Shown here in pieces: positions 56,729-64,000 of a DNA stretch of 64,000 nt. The notes beneath the pieces were generated by a model, which did no database searches, was not told the DNA's origin, and saw nothing but the letters and a program-made list of their open reading frames with translations. This DNA comes from Paraburkholderia ribeironis. GTDB taxonomy: Bacteria > Pseudomonadota > Gammaproteobacteria > Burkholderiales > Burkholderiaceae. The position numbers and the translations under genes were made by a program. Where the stretch lies: assembly GCF_900019265.1 (NCBI RefSeq), contig NZ_CYGX02000009.1, positions 1-64,000 on the forward strand. The letters run 5' to 3'. The first letter of the stretch is position 1; the number at the start of each line of letters is the position of its first letter.

Positions 56729-58324
56729 TTAATGCACGCCGATGCCTTCGAGCACTTCGTCGTGGACCTCGCGCTCGTCCAGGTACTCAGAGCGGTAGCC
56801 GCTATTCACGCCCCAGTAATAGAACACCAGCGAGAACGCGATCACCACCAGCATGTCCCACCCGTACGGCAGGATGCCGTAGCCGCCAAACTGCTTGCTG
56901 CCGATCAGCGACAGAAGCGCCATGATCGGCAGGTAGGCGACCATCCACCACGCCGCCTTCAGATCGCGGCCCCAGCCGGCGAAGCCCGACTTCGCCTGGA
57001 AGTAGAAGTACACCGGCAATGCGACAACCATCAGCAGAATGATTTCGCCGGTGAGCGGCCACCTGGCCCAGTACAGGATCAACGACGCGCACACGAACGC
57101 GAACGGCGCGATCACCTTCATGCCGCCGATGTTCAGCGGCCGCTCCAGATCCGTCGCCGCGCGGCGCAAGGCCATCAGGCTGATCGGACCGGTCAGGTAC
57201 GAGATCACGGTCGCGACCGAGATCACCGCCGCCAGCGCACTCCAGCCGCGGAAGAAGAACAGGAAAATGAACGACACCAGCAGGTTGAACCACATCGCCT
57301 GGCGCGGCACGCCATAGAACGGGTGCACGTTGCCGAACATCTTCGGCATCGTGTTGTTACGCTCCATCGCGTAGATCATGCGGGTGGTGGTCGCCATATA
57401 GGTCGTACCGGTGCCGCTCGGGCTGACAAATGCGTCGACATACAACAGGATCGCCAGCCAGTTCAGATTCAGCGCGATCGCCAGTTCCGCGAACGGCGAA
57501 GCGAAGTTGAAGTGGCTCCAGCCTTTCATCACGTCGCTCGGATTCACCGCGCCGATATACGCGATCTGCAGCAGCACGTAGATCACCAGCGCGAGCAGGA
57601 TCGAACCGATCACCGCGAACGGCACGCTCCTGGCCGGATTGCGCGCTTCACCGGCGAGGTTGACCGGGCTCTGGAAACCGTTGAATGCGAACACGATGCC
57701 GCTCGTGGCCACCGCCGTCAGCACCGAAGACCAGCCGTACGGCGCGAACGTACTCACTTCGCCGAAGTTCTCCCTATGGAAGCCCGTCGCCATCAAGCCG
57801 ATGATCGTCGCGCCGGGGATCAGGAACTTGAAGATCGTGATCGCCGAATTGGCGCGTGCGAACAGCTTCACGCCCCAGTAGTTCAACAGGAAGTAAATGA
57901 TCACCAGCACGGCGGACAGCAATAGCCCGTTGGTGGTCAATGATCCGTCGACGAACAGCGCATGCGCCCATGGGTAGGGCCACGTGCTCATGTATTGAAT
58001 GGATGCCTCCGCTTCGATCGGAATCACCGAAACGATCGCGATCCAGTTGGCCCACGCGCTGATGAAGCCCACCAGCGCACCGTGCGAATAGCGCGCATAC
58101 CGCACCATCCCGCCGGATTCCGGGAACATCGCGCCCAGCTCAGCGTAGGTCAATGCAATCGCGAGAATCACGACCGCGCCGATGATCCATGCGCAGATAG
58201 CGGCCGGACCGGCGATTTTTGCGGCCTTCCACGCGCCGAACAGCCAGCCCGATCCGATGATCGAGCCGAGGCCGGTCAGCAACAGCGCGAACGGCCCAAT
58301 GTTCCGTTGTATAGAACTTTTCAC
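56729..58324 (-). CDS. APC-superfamily amino acid permease
   Basis: A 531-residue amino acid permease with twelve or more membrane segments. APC marks are LLLTGLGSIIGSGWLFGAW (segment 1), LTYAELGAMFPESGGMVRYA and FAFNGFQSPVNLAGEARNPARS. It resembles aspartate:proton symporter-type permeases, but the substrate is not certain. The start is GTG at 58324 (VKSSIQRNIGPF) with TAGGAG upstream, because the longer frame to 58462 lacks homology. It stands alone, transcribed away from cspA. Confidence 0.86.
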   Translation of the reverse strand: MKSSIQRNIGPFALLLTGLGSIIGSGWLFGAWKAAKIAGPAAICAWIIGAVVILAIALTYAELGAMFPESGGMVRYARYSHGALVGFISAWANWIAIVSVIPIEAEASIQYMSTWPYPWAHALFVDGSLTTNGLLLSAVLVIIYFLLNYWGVKLFARANSAITIFKFLIPGATIIGLMATGFHRENFGEVSTFAPYGWSSVLTAVATSGIVFAFNGFQSPVNLAGEARNPARSVPFAVIGSILLALVIYVLLQIAYIGAVNPSDVMKGWSHFNFASPFAELAIALNLNWLAILLYVDAFVSPSGTGTTYMATTTRMIYAMERNNTMPKMFGNVHPFYGVPRQAMWFNLLVSFIFLFFFRGWSALAAVISVATVISYLTGPISLMALRRAATDLERPLNIGGMKVIAPFAFVCASLILYWARWPLTGEIILLMVVALPVYFYFQAKSGFAGWGRDLKAAWWMVAYLPIMALLSLIGSKQFGGYGILPYGWDMLVVIAFSLVFYYWGVNSGYRSEYLDEREVHDEVLEGIGVH

Positions 58325-58754
58325 ATCTTCTCCTAAATCAAAACCACGTCGGCACCGCGTGACATCGCTTGTGGCGTTGGAGACGGGTGACGCGCATGCA
58401 TGCGCGGCGGTTGCCCTGCTTGAGTGCAACCGGACGCGCGGCGCGTAGTTTAACGGTTGCACCGTCCGGCTGCAGCGAAACCAAGGGTTATCCCTAGCAA
58501 AAACTTCTGGTGAATGGCAAGCTTTGTAAGCAAAAATTGCACATTCGAGCCAAAAACTCGTAAAGATTTGACGCAGGTGTTGACCTTCGAGCGAAATCGC
58601 CGTATAACGTTCGGGCAGGATTTCAAGTGGCGAGTGAATTGGTCTTTCGTAGTTCGCCCATCAACGGTACTCCGGTTGGTCCCATTACCCCTTCCTTGAT
58701 TTTCATGCACTCTCTGGGCTTCGGCCTTATTTACCATTTTTAGGAATAAGTAAT
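58325..58754. other. 430-base divergent region between permease and cspA
   Basis: Contains the cspA promoter and its long 5' leader (58615-58754), and presumably the permease promoter. No gene is recognised; short frames on the minus strand over cspA are shadows. Confidence 0.5.
58580..58608 (+). promoter_or_regulatory. cspA promoter
   Basis: TTGACC (58580-58585), a 17-base spacer and TATAAC (58603-58608). The transcript would start near 58615 and carry a leader of about 140 bases, as in cold-shock genes, where a long structured leader controls stability and translation with temperature. Confidence 0.7.
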
Positions 58755-58958
58755 ATGGAAACCGGTACCGTCAAGTGGTTCAATGACGCAAAGGGCTTTG
58801 GCTTCATCACGCCGGACGGCGGTGGCGAAGATCTGTTCGCGCATTTCTCGGAAATCCGCACGGAAGGCTTCAAGACGCTGCAAGAAAACCAAAAGGTTAC
58901 GTTTGAAGTGAAGACGGGCCCGAAGGGCAAGCAAGCTGCTAACATCAAGCCGGTGTAA
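58755..58958 (+). CDS. cspA: Cold shock protein, CspA family
   Basis: A 67-residue OB-fold RNA-binding protein. RNP1 is KGFGFITPD and RNP2 is DLFAHFSEI, in the standard order. It binds single-stranded RNA and melts structure. The family has many paralogues in this genus, so the symbol denotes the family. It has a strong promoter, a long leader and an intrinsic terminator directly after, making a compact single-gene unit. Confidence 0.95.
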   Translation: METGTVKWFNDAKGFGFITPDGGGEDLFAHFSEIRTEGFKTLQENQKVTFEVKTGPKGKQAANIKPV

Positions 58959-58981
58959 GCAACTCGCTTCCTTCTGGACGC

Positions 58982-59012
58982 AAAAAAACCCCGCCTCGGC
59001 GGGGTTTTTTTA
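58982..59012 (+). terminator. Terminator of cspA
   Basis: CCCCGC (58989-58994) and GCGGGG (58999-59004) form a stem around CTCG; it is preceded by A7 and followed by a T run. It can also serve the convergent yegD gene. Confidence 0.9.
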
Positions 59013-59072
59013 TTTGCATAACAACTGAATAGGTCGATTATCTTCGCAATATGCGGCCGATTAATTGATTGG

Positions 59073-60323
59073 TTATCCGAACAGACGCCGGGCGTGAATG
59101 CCGAGTCCCGTTGCAACGCTGGCGAGACGATCGCCGAATACCGCTTTGGCATCCGGAAATGCAGCCGCAAGGGCGCCGGATAGAAACGCCAGACCGGTCG
59201 AGCCGCCGGTAAAGTAAATCGCACCGACGTTGCGCGCAGCGACACCGGCCAACTGCACCGTGTCGCGTGCCGCCTGCACGATGCGCTGCGTTTCATCCTG
59301 ACCCGCCTCGATGAGCTGAGCTTCATCGAACGCGAGGCGCAGGTCGTCTTCCACTTCGTCGAGATCGATCACGGTCTCGCCGCCCGCCGCCACGCCGATC
59401 TTCGCCTCTTCCGCATGCGCCGCCAGCGCGTGCCCGAGACGCCGCTCCACCACGCGCATCAGACGGTCGTGGTGCTTGACATCGGTAAACAGGTGCCGCA
59501 TCAGCGCGAGTTCGCTGACGCGCTTCGGCGCATAGACGGTGTTGATCAGATGCCAGGTCGCCAGATCGAAATAGATCCGGTTCGGGATCTCACGCCCCTC
59601 TGGATCGAGCGTCTGATAGCCAAGTTCGCGCATGATCGTCGACAGTTCTACGCGGCGGTCGAAATCCGTGCCCGCGACGTGCACCCCATGGTGAGCCAGC
59701 ACGTCATCCTTGCGCTCGACGCGCTTCATCCTGTCCGGCCCCACCCGCACCAGCGAAAAGTCCGACGTACCGCCGCCGATGTCGGCCACCAGCACGAGTC
59801 CTTCTTCTGTCAGATGCGATTCGTAGTCGAACGCGGCCGCGATCGGCTCATACTGAAAGTGAATGTCCCGCAGACCAACCGATCGCGCGGCGGCTTCCAA
59901 TTGCTGCTGCGCCATCCGATCGGCGCGCGGGTCGTCGTCGACGAAAAACACCGGGCGGCCCAACACGGCGCGCTCGATCGCGCCACCGGCGCTTTTTTCG
60001 GCCGCGCGCTTCAGGTGATCGACGAAAATGGCGATGACATCCGTGTACTTGATCGCGGAGCCGTCGCCCAGATCGGTGGTGTTCTCGGCGAGCGGCGAGC
60101 CGAGAATGCTTTTCATTGAACGCATCAGGCGGCCGTCGAAGCCGTCGATGTAAGCCGCCAGCGCCGCCCGGCCGAATTCGCGCGTGTCTTCGTCGGTATT
60201 GAAGAAGACGGAAGTCGGCAGCGTCGTATAAGCGCCCTCGACGGGGGCGAGCTTCAGCAGAGCGCCGTCGGGAACGGCCACGGCCGAGTTGGAAGTACCA
60301 AAGTCAATCGCGCAATAGTTCAT
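59073..60323 (-). CDS. yegD: YegD, Hsp70-like ATPase
   Basis: A 416-residue protein consisting of the actin-like ATPase domain of Hsp70 with no substrate-binding domain of DnaK type. The phosphate-1 motif is AIDFGTSNSAVAV, phosphate-2 is LVADIGGGTSDFSLVRVG, and the adenosine motif is YFTGGSTGLAFL. E. coli YegD is similar in design; function is unclear. It is convergent with cspA and divergent from the MFS gene, with 186 bases between starts. Confidence 0.88.
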   Translation of the reverse strand: MNYCAIDFGTSNSAVAVPDGALLKLAPVEGAYTTLPTSVFFNTDEDTREFGRAALAAYIDGFDGRLMRSMKSILGSPLAENTTDLGDGSAIKYTDVIAIFVDHLKRAAEKSAGGAIERAVLGRPVFFVDDDPRADRMAQQQLEAAARSVGLRDIHFQYEPIAAAFDYESHLTEEGLVLVADIGGGTSDFSLVRVGPDRMKRVERKDDVLAHHGVHVAGTDFDRRVELSTIMRELGYQTLDPEGREIPNRIYFDLATWHLINTVYAPKRVSELALMRHLFTDVKHHDRLMRVVERRLGHALAAHAEEAKIGVAAGGETVIDLDEVEDDLRLAFDEAQLIEAGQDETQRIVQAARDTVQLAGVAARNVGAIYFTGGSTGLAFLSGALAAAFPDAKAVFGDRLASVATGLGIHARRLFG

Positions 60324-60509
60324 GGCAGGAATCGCCGCTCACGGCTGGCGCGGACAGAAGGGGGAGCGGCTTTGTATCACGAAAGCTCAATTGGCTCAAC
60401 TCGCGCTATCGGGACGGCCGCGACATCGCCGAATGGCACTCGACGGAACGAAGATTGCTTTTTCGCACAGGATACGCCGACAAATTTCGAGATCAGGAGA
60501 CTTTCAGCA

Positions 60510-61985
60510 ATGAGCGCGCCGCCAACTACCGCCGTCCACGAAAAAAACGCCACCCTGTTCGAAACGGACCTGCCCTCGCGGCTCGACCGCCTGCCGTGGG
60601 GCCGCTTTCATTCGCTGATCGTCGTGGCACTGGGCGTGACATGGCTGCTCGACGGTCTGGAAGTGACGCTGGCGGGCGCCGTCGCGAGCGCGTTGAAGTC
60701 CAGCCCGTCGTTGCGCTTTTCCAACGCCGACGTGGGTCTTGCGGGCAGCGCGTATATCGCCGGCGCAGTGCTCGGTGCGCTCGGTTTCGGCTGGCTGACC
60801 GACCGGCTGGGGCGCCGCAAGCTGTTTTTCATCACGCTCGCCATTTATCTCGCCGCCACCGCGGCGACCGCGCTGTCGTGGAATCTGGCCAGCTTCCTGC
60901 TGTTTCGTTTCCTGACCGGCGCGGGCATCGGCGGCGAATACACGGCGATCAATTCGACGATCCAGGAGTTCACACCGGCTCGTGTGCGCGGCTGGACCGA
61001 TCTTGGCATCAACGGCACCTTCTGGGTCGGCGCGGCGCTCGGCGCAGCCGGCTCGCTAGTGCTGCTGGACCCGCAGCTGCTGCCGACCGACTGGGGTTGG
61101 CGCGCATGCTTCTTCATCGGCGCAGTGCTGGCGCTGGGGATTTTGCCGATGCGCATCTGGCTGCCCGAAAGCCCGCGCTGGCTGCTGACACACGGCCACG
61201 AGCACCACGCGCGCTCGATCGTCGAAGGAATCGAGACGCGCTTTCGCAACGAAGGCCACGCCCTGTCCGACGACAACCTCACGCAACTCCGGTTGCGCGC
61301 CCGCCGACACACGCCGCTGCGCGAGGTATTCCACACGCTCTTCAACGCGCACCGGCGTCGCTCGCTAGTCGGCCTCACGCTGATGACCGCGCAGGCCTTC
61401 TTCTACAACGCGATTTTCTTCACCTATGCGCTCGTGCTCACCGATTTCTATCAGGTGCCGGGCGATCACATCGGCTGGTATCTGCTGCCCTTCGCGCTTG
61501 GTAACTTTCTCGGACCGCTGGTGCTCGGCCGCTTCTTCGACGTGATTGGCAGGCGCAAGATGATCGCCGGGACTTACTGTATGTCCGCGGTCCTGCTGAC
61601 ACTGAGCGGCTACCTGTTCGAGCAGCAACTGCTCACCGTCGTCACCCAGACGATTTCGTGGATGGTGATTTTCTTCTTCGCGTCGGCGGCGGCCAGTTCG
61701 GCGTACCTGACGGTCAGTGAGTCGTTTCCGCTCGAAATCCGCGCGCTGGCGATTGCCGTCTTCTACGCATTCGGCACCGCGCTTGGCGGTATCGTCGGGC
61801 CGGCGTTCTTCGGCCGGCTGATCGACACGCATCAGCGCAGCGAAGTGTTTTCGGGCTATCTGGTGGGCTCGGCGCTGATGTTCGGGGCGGCCGTGGTCGC
61901 GGCGATCTGGGGCGTGGATGCGGAGCGCAAACCGCTCGAGCACGTGGCGAGGCCGCTATCGAGCGTCCTGGACGACGCGGAATAA
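60510..61985 (+). CDS. MFS transporter (metabolite/sugar porter-like)
   Basis: A 491-residue major facilitator with twelve predicted segments. The conserved loop 2-3 motif is GWLTDRLGRRKLFFIT, loop 8-9 has GRFFDVIGRRKMIAG, and loop 6-7 is long and charged. Features resemble the sugar-porter and SV2/niacin-like branch. Substrate is unknown. The ATG at 60510 has CAGGAGA upstream; an in-frame extension from 60372 is not transporter-like. Confidence 0.85.
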   Translation: MSAPPTTAVHEKNATLFETDLPSRLDRLPWGRFHSLIVVALGVTWLLDGLEVTLAGAVASALKSSPSLRFSNADVGLAGSAYIAGAVLGALGFGWLTDRLGRRKLFFITLAIYLAATAATALSWNLASFLLFRFLTGAGIGGEYTAINSTIQEFTPARVRGWTDLGINGTFWVGAALGAAGSLVLLDPQLLPTDWGWRACFFIGAVLALGILPMRIWLPESPRWLLTHGHEHHARSIVEGIETRFRNEGHALSDDNLTQLRLRARRHTPLREVFHTLFNAHRRRSLVGLTLMTAQAFFYNAIFFTYALVLTDFYQVPGDHIGWYLLPFALGNFLGPLVLGRFFDVIGRRKMIAGTYCMSAVLLTLSGYLFEQQLLTVVTQTISWMVIFFFASAAASSAYLTVSESFPLEIRALAIAVFYAFGTALGGIVGPAFFGRLIDTHQRSEVFSGYLVGSALMFGAAVVAAIWGVDAERKPLEHVARPLSSVLDDAE

Positions 61986-61991
61986 AAAAAT

Positions 61992-62023
61992 GCGCGGTGC
62001 AGGCAGCGGGCCGCGCGTTTTTT
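61992..62023 (+). terminator. Terminator of the MFS transporter gene
   Basis: GCGCGG (61992-61997) pairs with CCGCGC (62011-62016) around a 13-base loop, followed by G and six T residues. It begins seven bases after the stop codon. Confidence 0.75.
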
Positions 62024-62077
62024 CCTGGTTTTTCCCCGCTTTTTTGCGTGTTACGGGCAGCGGGCGCCGCGAGCCGC

Positions 62078-62671
62078 TCAGAACGCTTTTTTCCAGCCGC
62101 CGCCGTATGCGATATCGGCGAGCGGCAAACGCTGGCGCACCGATTTCTCGCGCTCGCGCAGCACTGGATCCAGCTTGTCGACCTCGCCATAGTGGCCGAG
62201 CGAAATGATCGCAATCACTTCGACGTCGTCCGGCAGCGCAAATGCCCTACGGAACGCGTTCACGTCGAACCCGCTCATCTGGTGCGCGGCAAGCCCGAGC
62301 GCATGCGCCTGCAACACTAGCGCCATCGCCGCGGCGCCCGCATCGTACGGCGCGCAGCGGTTCACTTCACCCTTGCTGGTCAGCGTGTGTGCGGTCACGG
62401 CGATCAGCACCGGCGCGCGTGCATTCCAGCCCTGGTTGAACGGCACCAGCGTCGCGAACGCCTGCTTGAACGTGATTTCATCGACGCTGCGATCGAATAC
62501 GACGAAACGCCACGGCTGCGCGTTATAGGACGACGGCGCCCAGCGCGCCGCCTCGAGCACGGCACGCAGATGCTCGCGGCTCACCGGCTCGCTCGAATAG
62601 GCGCGCGGGCTCCAGCGGCCGGCAATCAGTTCGTGAATGGCAACTTCAGTAGGGGCGGGTTTGTGGGTCAT
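62078..62671 (-). CDS. Nitroreductase family protein
   Basis: A 197-residue FMN enzyme of the nitroreductase fold. The FMN-binding start is RWSPRAYSSEPV, then APSSYNAQPWRFVVFD, and the ending LGHYGEVDKL is typical. Reduces nitroaromatics, quinones or enones with NAD(P)H; the physiological substrate is not known. The ATG at 62671 (MTHKPAP) has GAGAGAC upstream. The neighbouring transporter gives no substrate clue. Confidence 0.88.
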   Translation of the reverse strand: MTHKPAPTEVAIHELIAGRWSPRAYSSEPVSREHLRAVLEAARWAPSSYNAQPWRFVVFDRSVDEITFKQAFATLVPFNQGWNARAPVLIAVTAHTLTSKGEVNRCAPYDAGAAAMALVLQAHALGLAAHQMSGFDVNAFRRAFALPDDVEVIAIISLGHYGEVDKLDPVLREREKSVRQRLPLADIAYGGGWKKAF

Positions 62672-62792
62672 GCGCGTCTCTCGGTCGAATTTATGAACGG
62701 GCGGGCTGCCCGCGGCCACATAGCATACCCGTGCTTCGGCGCAGGCGCTCCAACAAGCGAGCGGTTCGTTTGCACGCTGGCTGCAAAAGGAA

Positions 62793-62822
62793 ACGGCCCC
62801 GGGTCACTGAACCCGGGGCCGT
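62793..62822. terminator. Strong hairpin terminator after the right-end MFS gene
   Basis: A 12-bp perfect stem, ACGGCCCCGGGT (62793-62804) with ACCCGGGGCCGT (62811-62822), with a 6-base loop. On the minus strand it is followed by TTTCCTTTT, fitting termination of the MFS gene that ends at 62858. Confidence 0.75.
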
Positions 62823-62857
62823 CGCTTATTGCGGCCTGCCGTAAGTGCTGAGAAGCA

Positions 62858-64000
62858 TCACACAGTCTGCGGCTGCGGCACCTTCTCGGGCCGATTGATG
62901 CGCAACACGATCAGCGCGGCGACGAGGCACAGACCACCCGAAATCATCGATGCCACCGTGTAGGTGCCGAGGCTCGCGCGCAGCATGCCCGCACCGAGCG
63001 CCGCAAACGCCGCGCCGAGCTGATGGCCCGCGACCACCCAGCCGAACACCACCGGCGCGGATTCCTTGCCGTACACATCCGTCGCCAGACGCACGGTCGG
63101 CGGAACGGTGGCGATCCAGTCGAGCCCGTAGAACACCGCGAACAGCGGCAGACCGAAGAAGTCGATGCCGAAAGCGTGCGGCAGATACATTAGCGACAGG
63201 CCGCGCAGACCGTAATACCAGAACAGCAGCACGCGGCTATTGAAGCGGTCCGACAGCCAGCCCGACAGCGTCGTGCCGAACAGATCGAAGATGCCCATCG
63301 CGGCGAGCAGGGACGCGCCCTGCACCTCGTTCATACCGTAGTCGCCGCACATCGCGATCAGATGCGTGCCGACATAGCCGTTGGTGCTCGCGCCGCAGAT
63401 GAAAAAGCTGAAGAACAGCAGCCAGAAGTCGCGGGTCTTGCTCGCCGTCGCCAGCGTGCCGAACGCAATCGCAAGCGGATTCTGGCGGGTCACGGTGCTG
63501 GCGACGGGCGCGTCGTGCGGCTCGCCGTACGGGCGCAACTGCATGTCGGCCGGGCGCTCGGGCAGCAGAAAGGCGACCAGCGGAATCACGACCGCGGCCG
63601 CGAGCGCGACGACCCAGACGACCTGACGCCAACCGTAATGCTCGGCGATCGCCGCGAGCATCGGCAGGAATACCAGCTGGCCAGTGGCCGAACTGGCCGT
63701 GAGAATGCCCATCACGAAGCCGCGACGCGTCGTGAACCAGCGTGTCACCACGGTCGCCGACAGCGACAGCGCCGCGACACCCGTCGCGCCGCCGACCATC
63801 ACGCCCCAGACCAACACCATCTGCCACGGCTGCGTCATCAGCGACGACAGCCCGACGCCCGCAGCCATCGTGCCAAGCGCAACCAGCAGCGTGGGACGGA
63901 TGCCGAAGCGCTGCATCGCCGCCGCCGCGAACGGTCCCATCAGGCCATAGAGCGCGATGTTCACGGAAATCGCGAGTGAGATCGTCGCGCGGCTCCAGCC
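62858..64000 (-). CDS. MFS transporter, monocarboxylate/OFA-like (5' end cut off)
   Basis: At least 380 residues of a major facilitator; the reading frame continues to the window edge and its start is outside. The first visible residues are GWSRATISLAISVNIALYG, a pattern of monocarboxylate/oxalate-formate antiporter-like proteins, followed by RWFTTRRGFVMGILTASSATG and GWLSDRFNSRVLLFWYYG. Substrate is unknown. No fragment is obviously damaged. Confidence 0.82.
   Translation of the reverse strand, partial: GWSRATISLAISVNIALYGLMGPFAAAAMQRFGIRPTLLVALGTMAAGVGLSSLMTQPWQMVLVWGVMVGGATGVAALSLSATVVTRWFTTRRGFVMGILTASSATGQLVFLPMLAAIAEHYGWRQVVWVVALAAAVVIPLVAFLLPERPADMQLRPYGEPHDAPVASTVTRQNPLAIAFGTLATASKTRDFWLLFFSFFICGASTNGYVGTHLIAMCGDYGMNEVQGASLLAAMGIFDLFGTTLSGWLSDRFNSRVLLFWYYGLRGLSLMYLPHAFGIDFFGLPLFAVFYGLDWIATVPPTVRLATDVYGKESAPVVFGWVVAGHQLGAAFAALGAGMLRASLGTYTVASMISGGLCLVAALIVLRINRPEKVPQPQTV

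Overview
The window is GC-rich chromosomal DNA from a beta-proteobacterium, most likely Burkholderia or Paraburkholderia. The evidence is the gene neighbourhoods: a divergent paaF / paaN-paaJ-paaG-paaI-paaK block, apaG-rpe-gph-trpE-trpG-trpD-trpC, hemA-prfA-prmC-grxD-ubiX, and ugpBAEC-ettA. No rRNA, tRNA, CRISPR array or intact insertion sequence was seen. The right end cuts into an MFS transporter gene.

Layout. 1-6752: phenylacetate lower pathway (enoyl-CoA hydratase, PaaN, thiolase, PaaG, PaaI, PaaK) with a palindromic operator between the divergent arms. 6935-10403: mltA, a small membrane protein, apaG, rpe, gph. 10319-16346: trpEGDC, preceded by a promoter inside gph, a 24-residue leader peptide with three Trp codons and a terminator (a trp attenuator), then a CYTH protein and ung. 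16469-22625: azoreductase, M61 peptidase, dsbC, UbiH-type monooxygenase, ychF. 22849-40334: a catabolic island of visibly different base composition. 40727-47007: ugpBAEC-type transporter and ettA. 47373-64000: HAD hydrolase, aminopeptidase P, a response regulator with a degenerate receiver, hemA-prfA-prmC-grxD-ubiX, a DODA-type dioxygenase, APC permease, cspA, yegD, MFS transporter, nitroreductase and a partial MFS transporter.

The island is the part most worth attention. It holds one FCD-type GntR regulator and three transcription units. Unit 1 (minus) is RidA, an Asp/Glu-racemase/maleate-isomerase-type enzyme and an FAD amine oxidoreductase. Unit 2 (plus) is a DadA-type D-amino-acid dehydrogenase. 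Unit 3 (minus, about 11.5 kb) is a branched-chain-type ABC importer (binding protein, two permeases, two ATPases), an APH-fold kinase, a DUF6285-like small protein, an ACAD10/11-like acyl-CoA dehydrogenase, a fused indolepyruvate-type 2-oxoacid oxidoreductase and an SDR. The kinase / small protein / dehydrogenase / SDR set has the same composition as LvaA-LvaB-LvaC-LvaD, which isomerise 4-hydroxyacyl-CoA through a phosphorylated intermediate. Joined to amino-acid import, deamination and oxidative decarboxylation, it suggests an undescribed route in which an amino acid is turned into a hydroxyacyl-CoA and then into a beta-oxidation substrate.

Five near-identical palindromes (AGTGT-CG-ACACT type) sit before the three units and before the regulator gene, so the island is probably one regulon. 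Function assignments rest on motif and gene-order recognition by eye; no database search was run.
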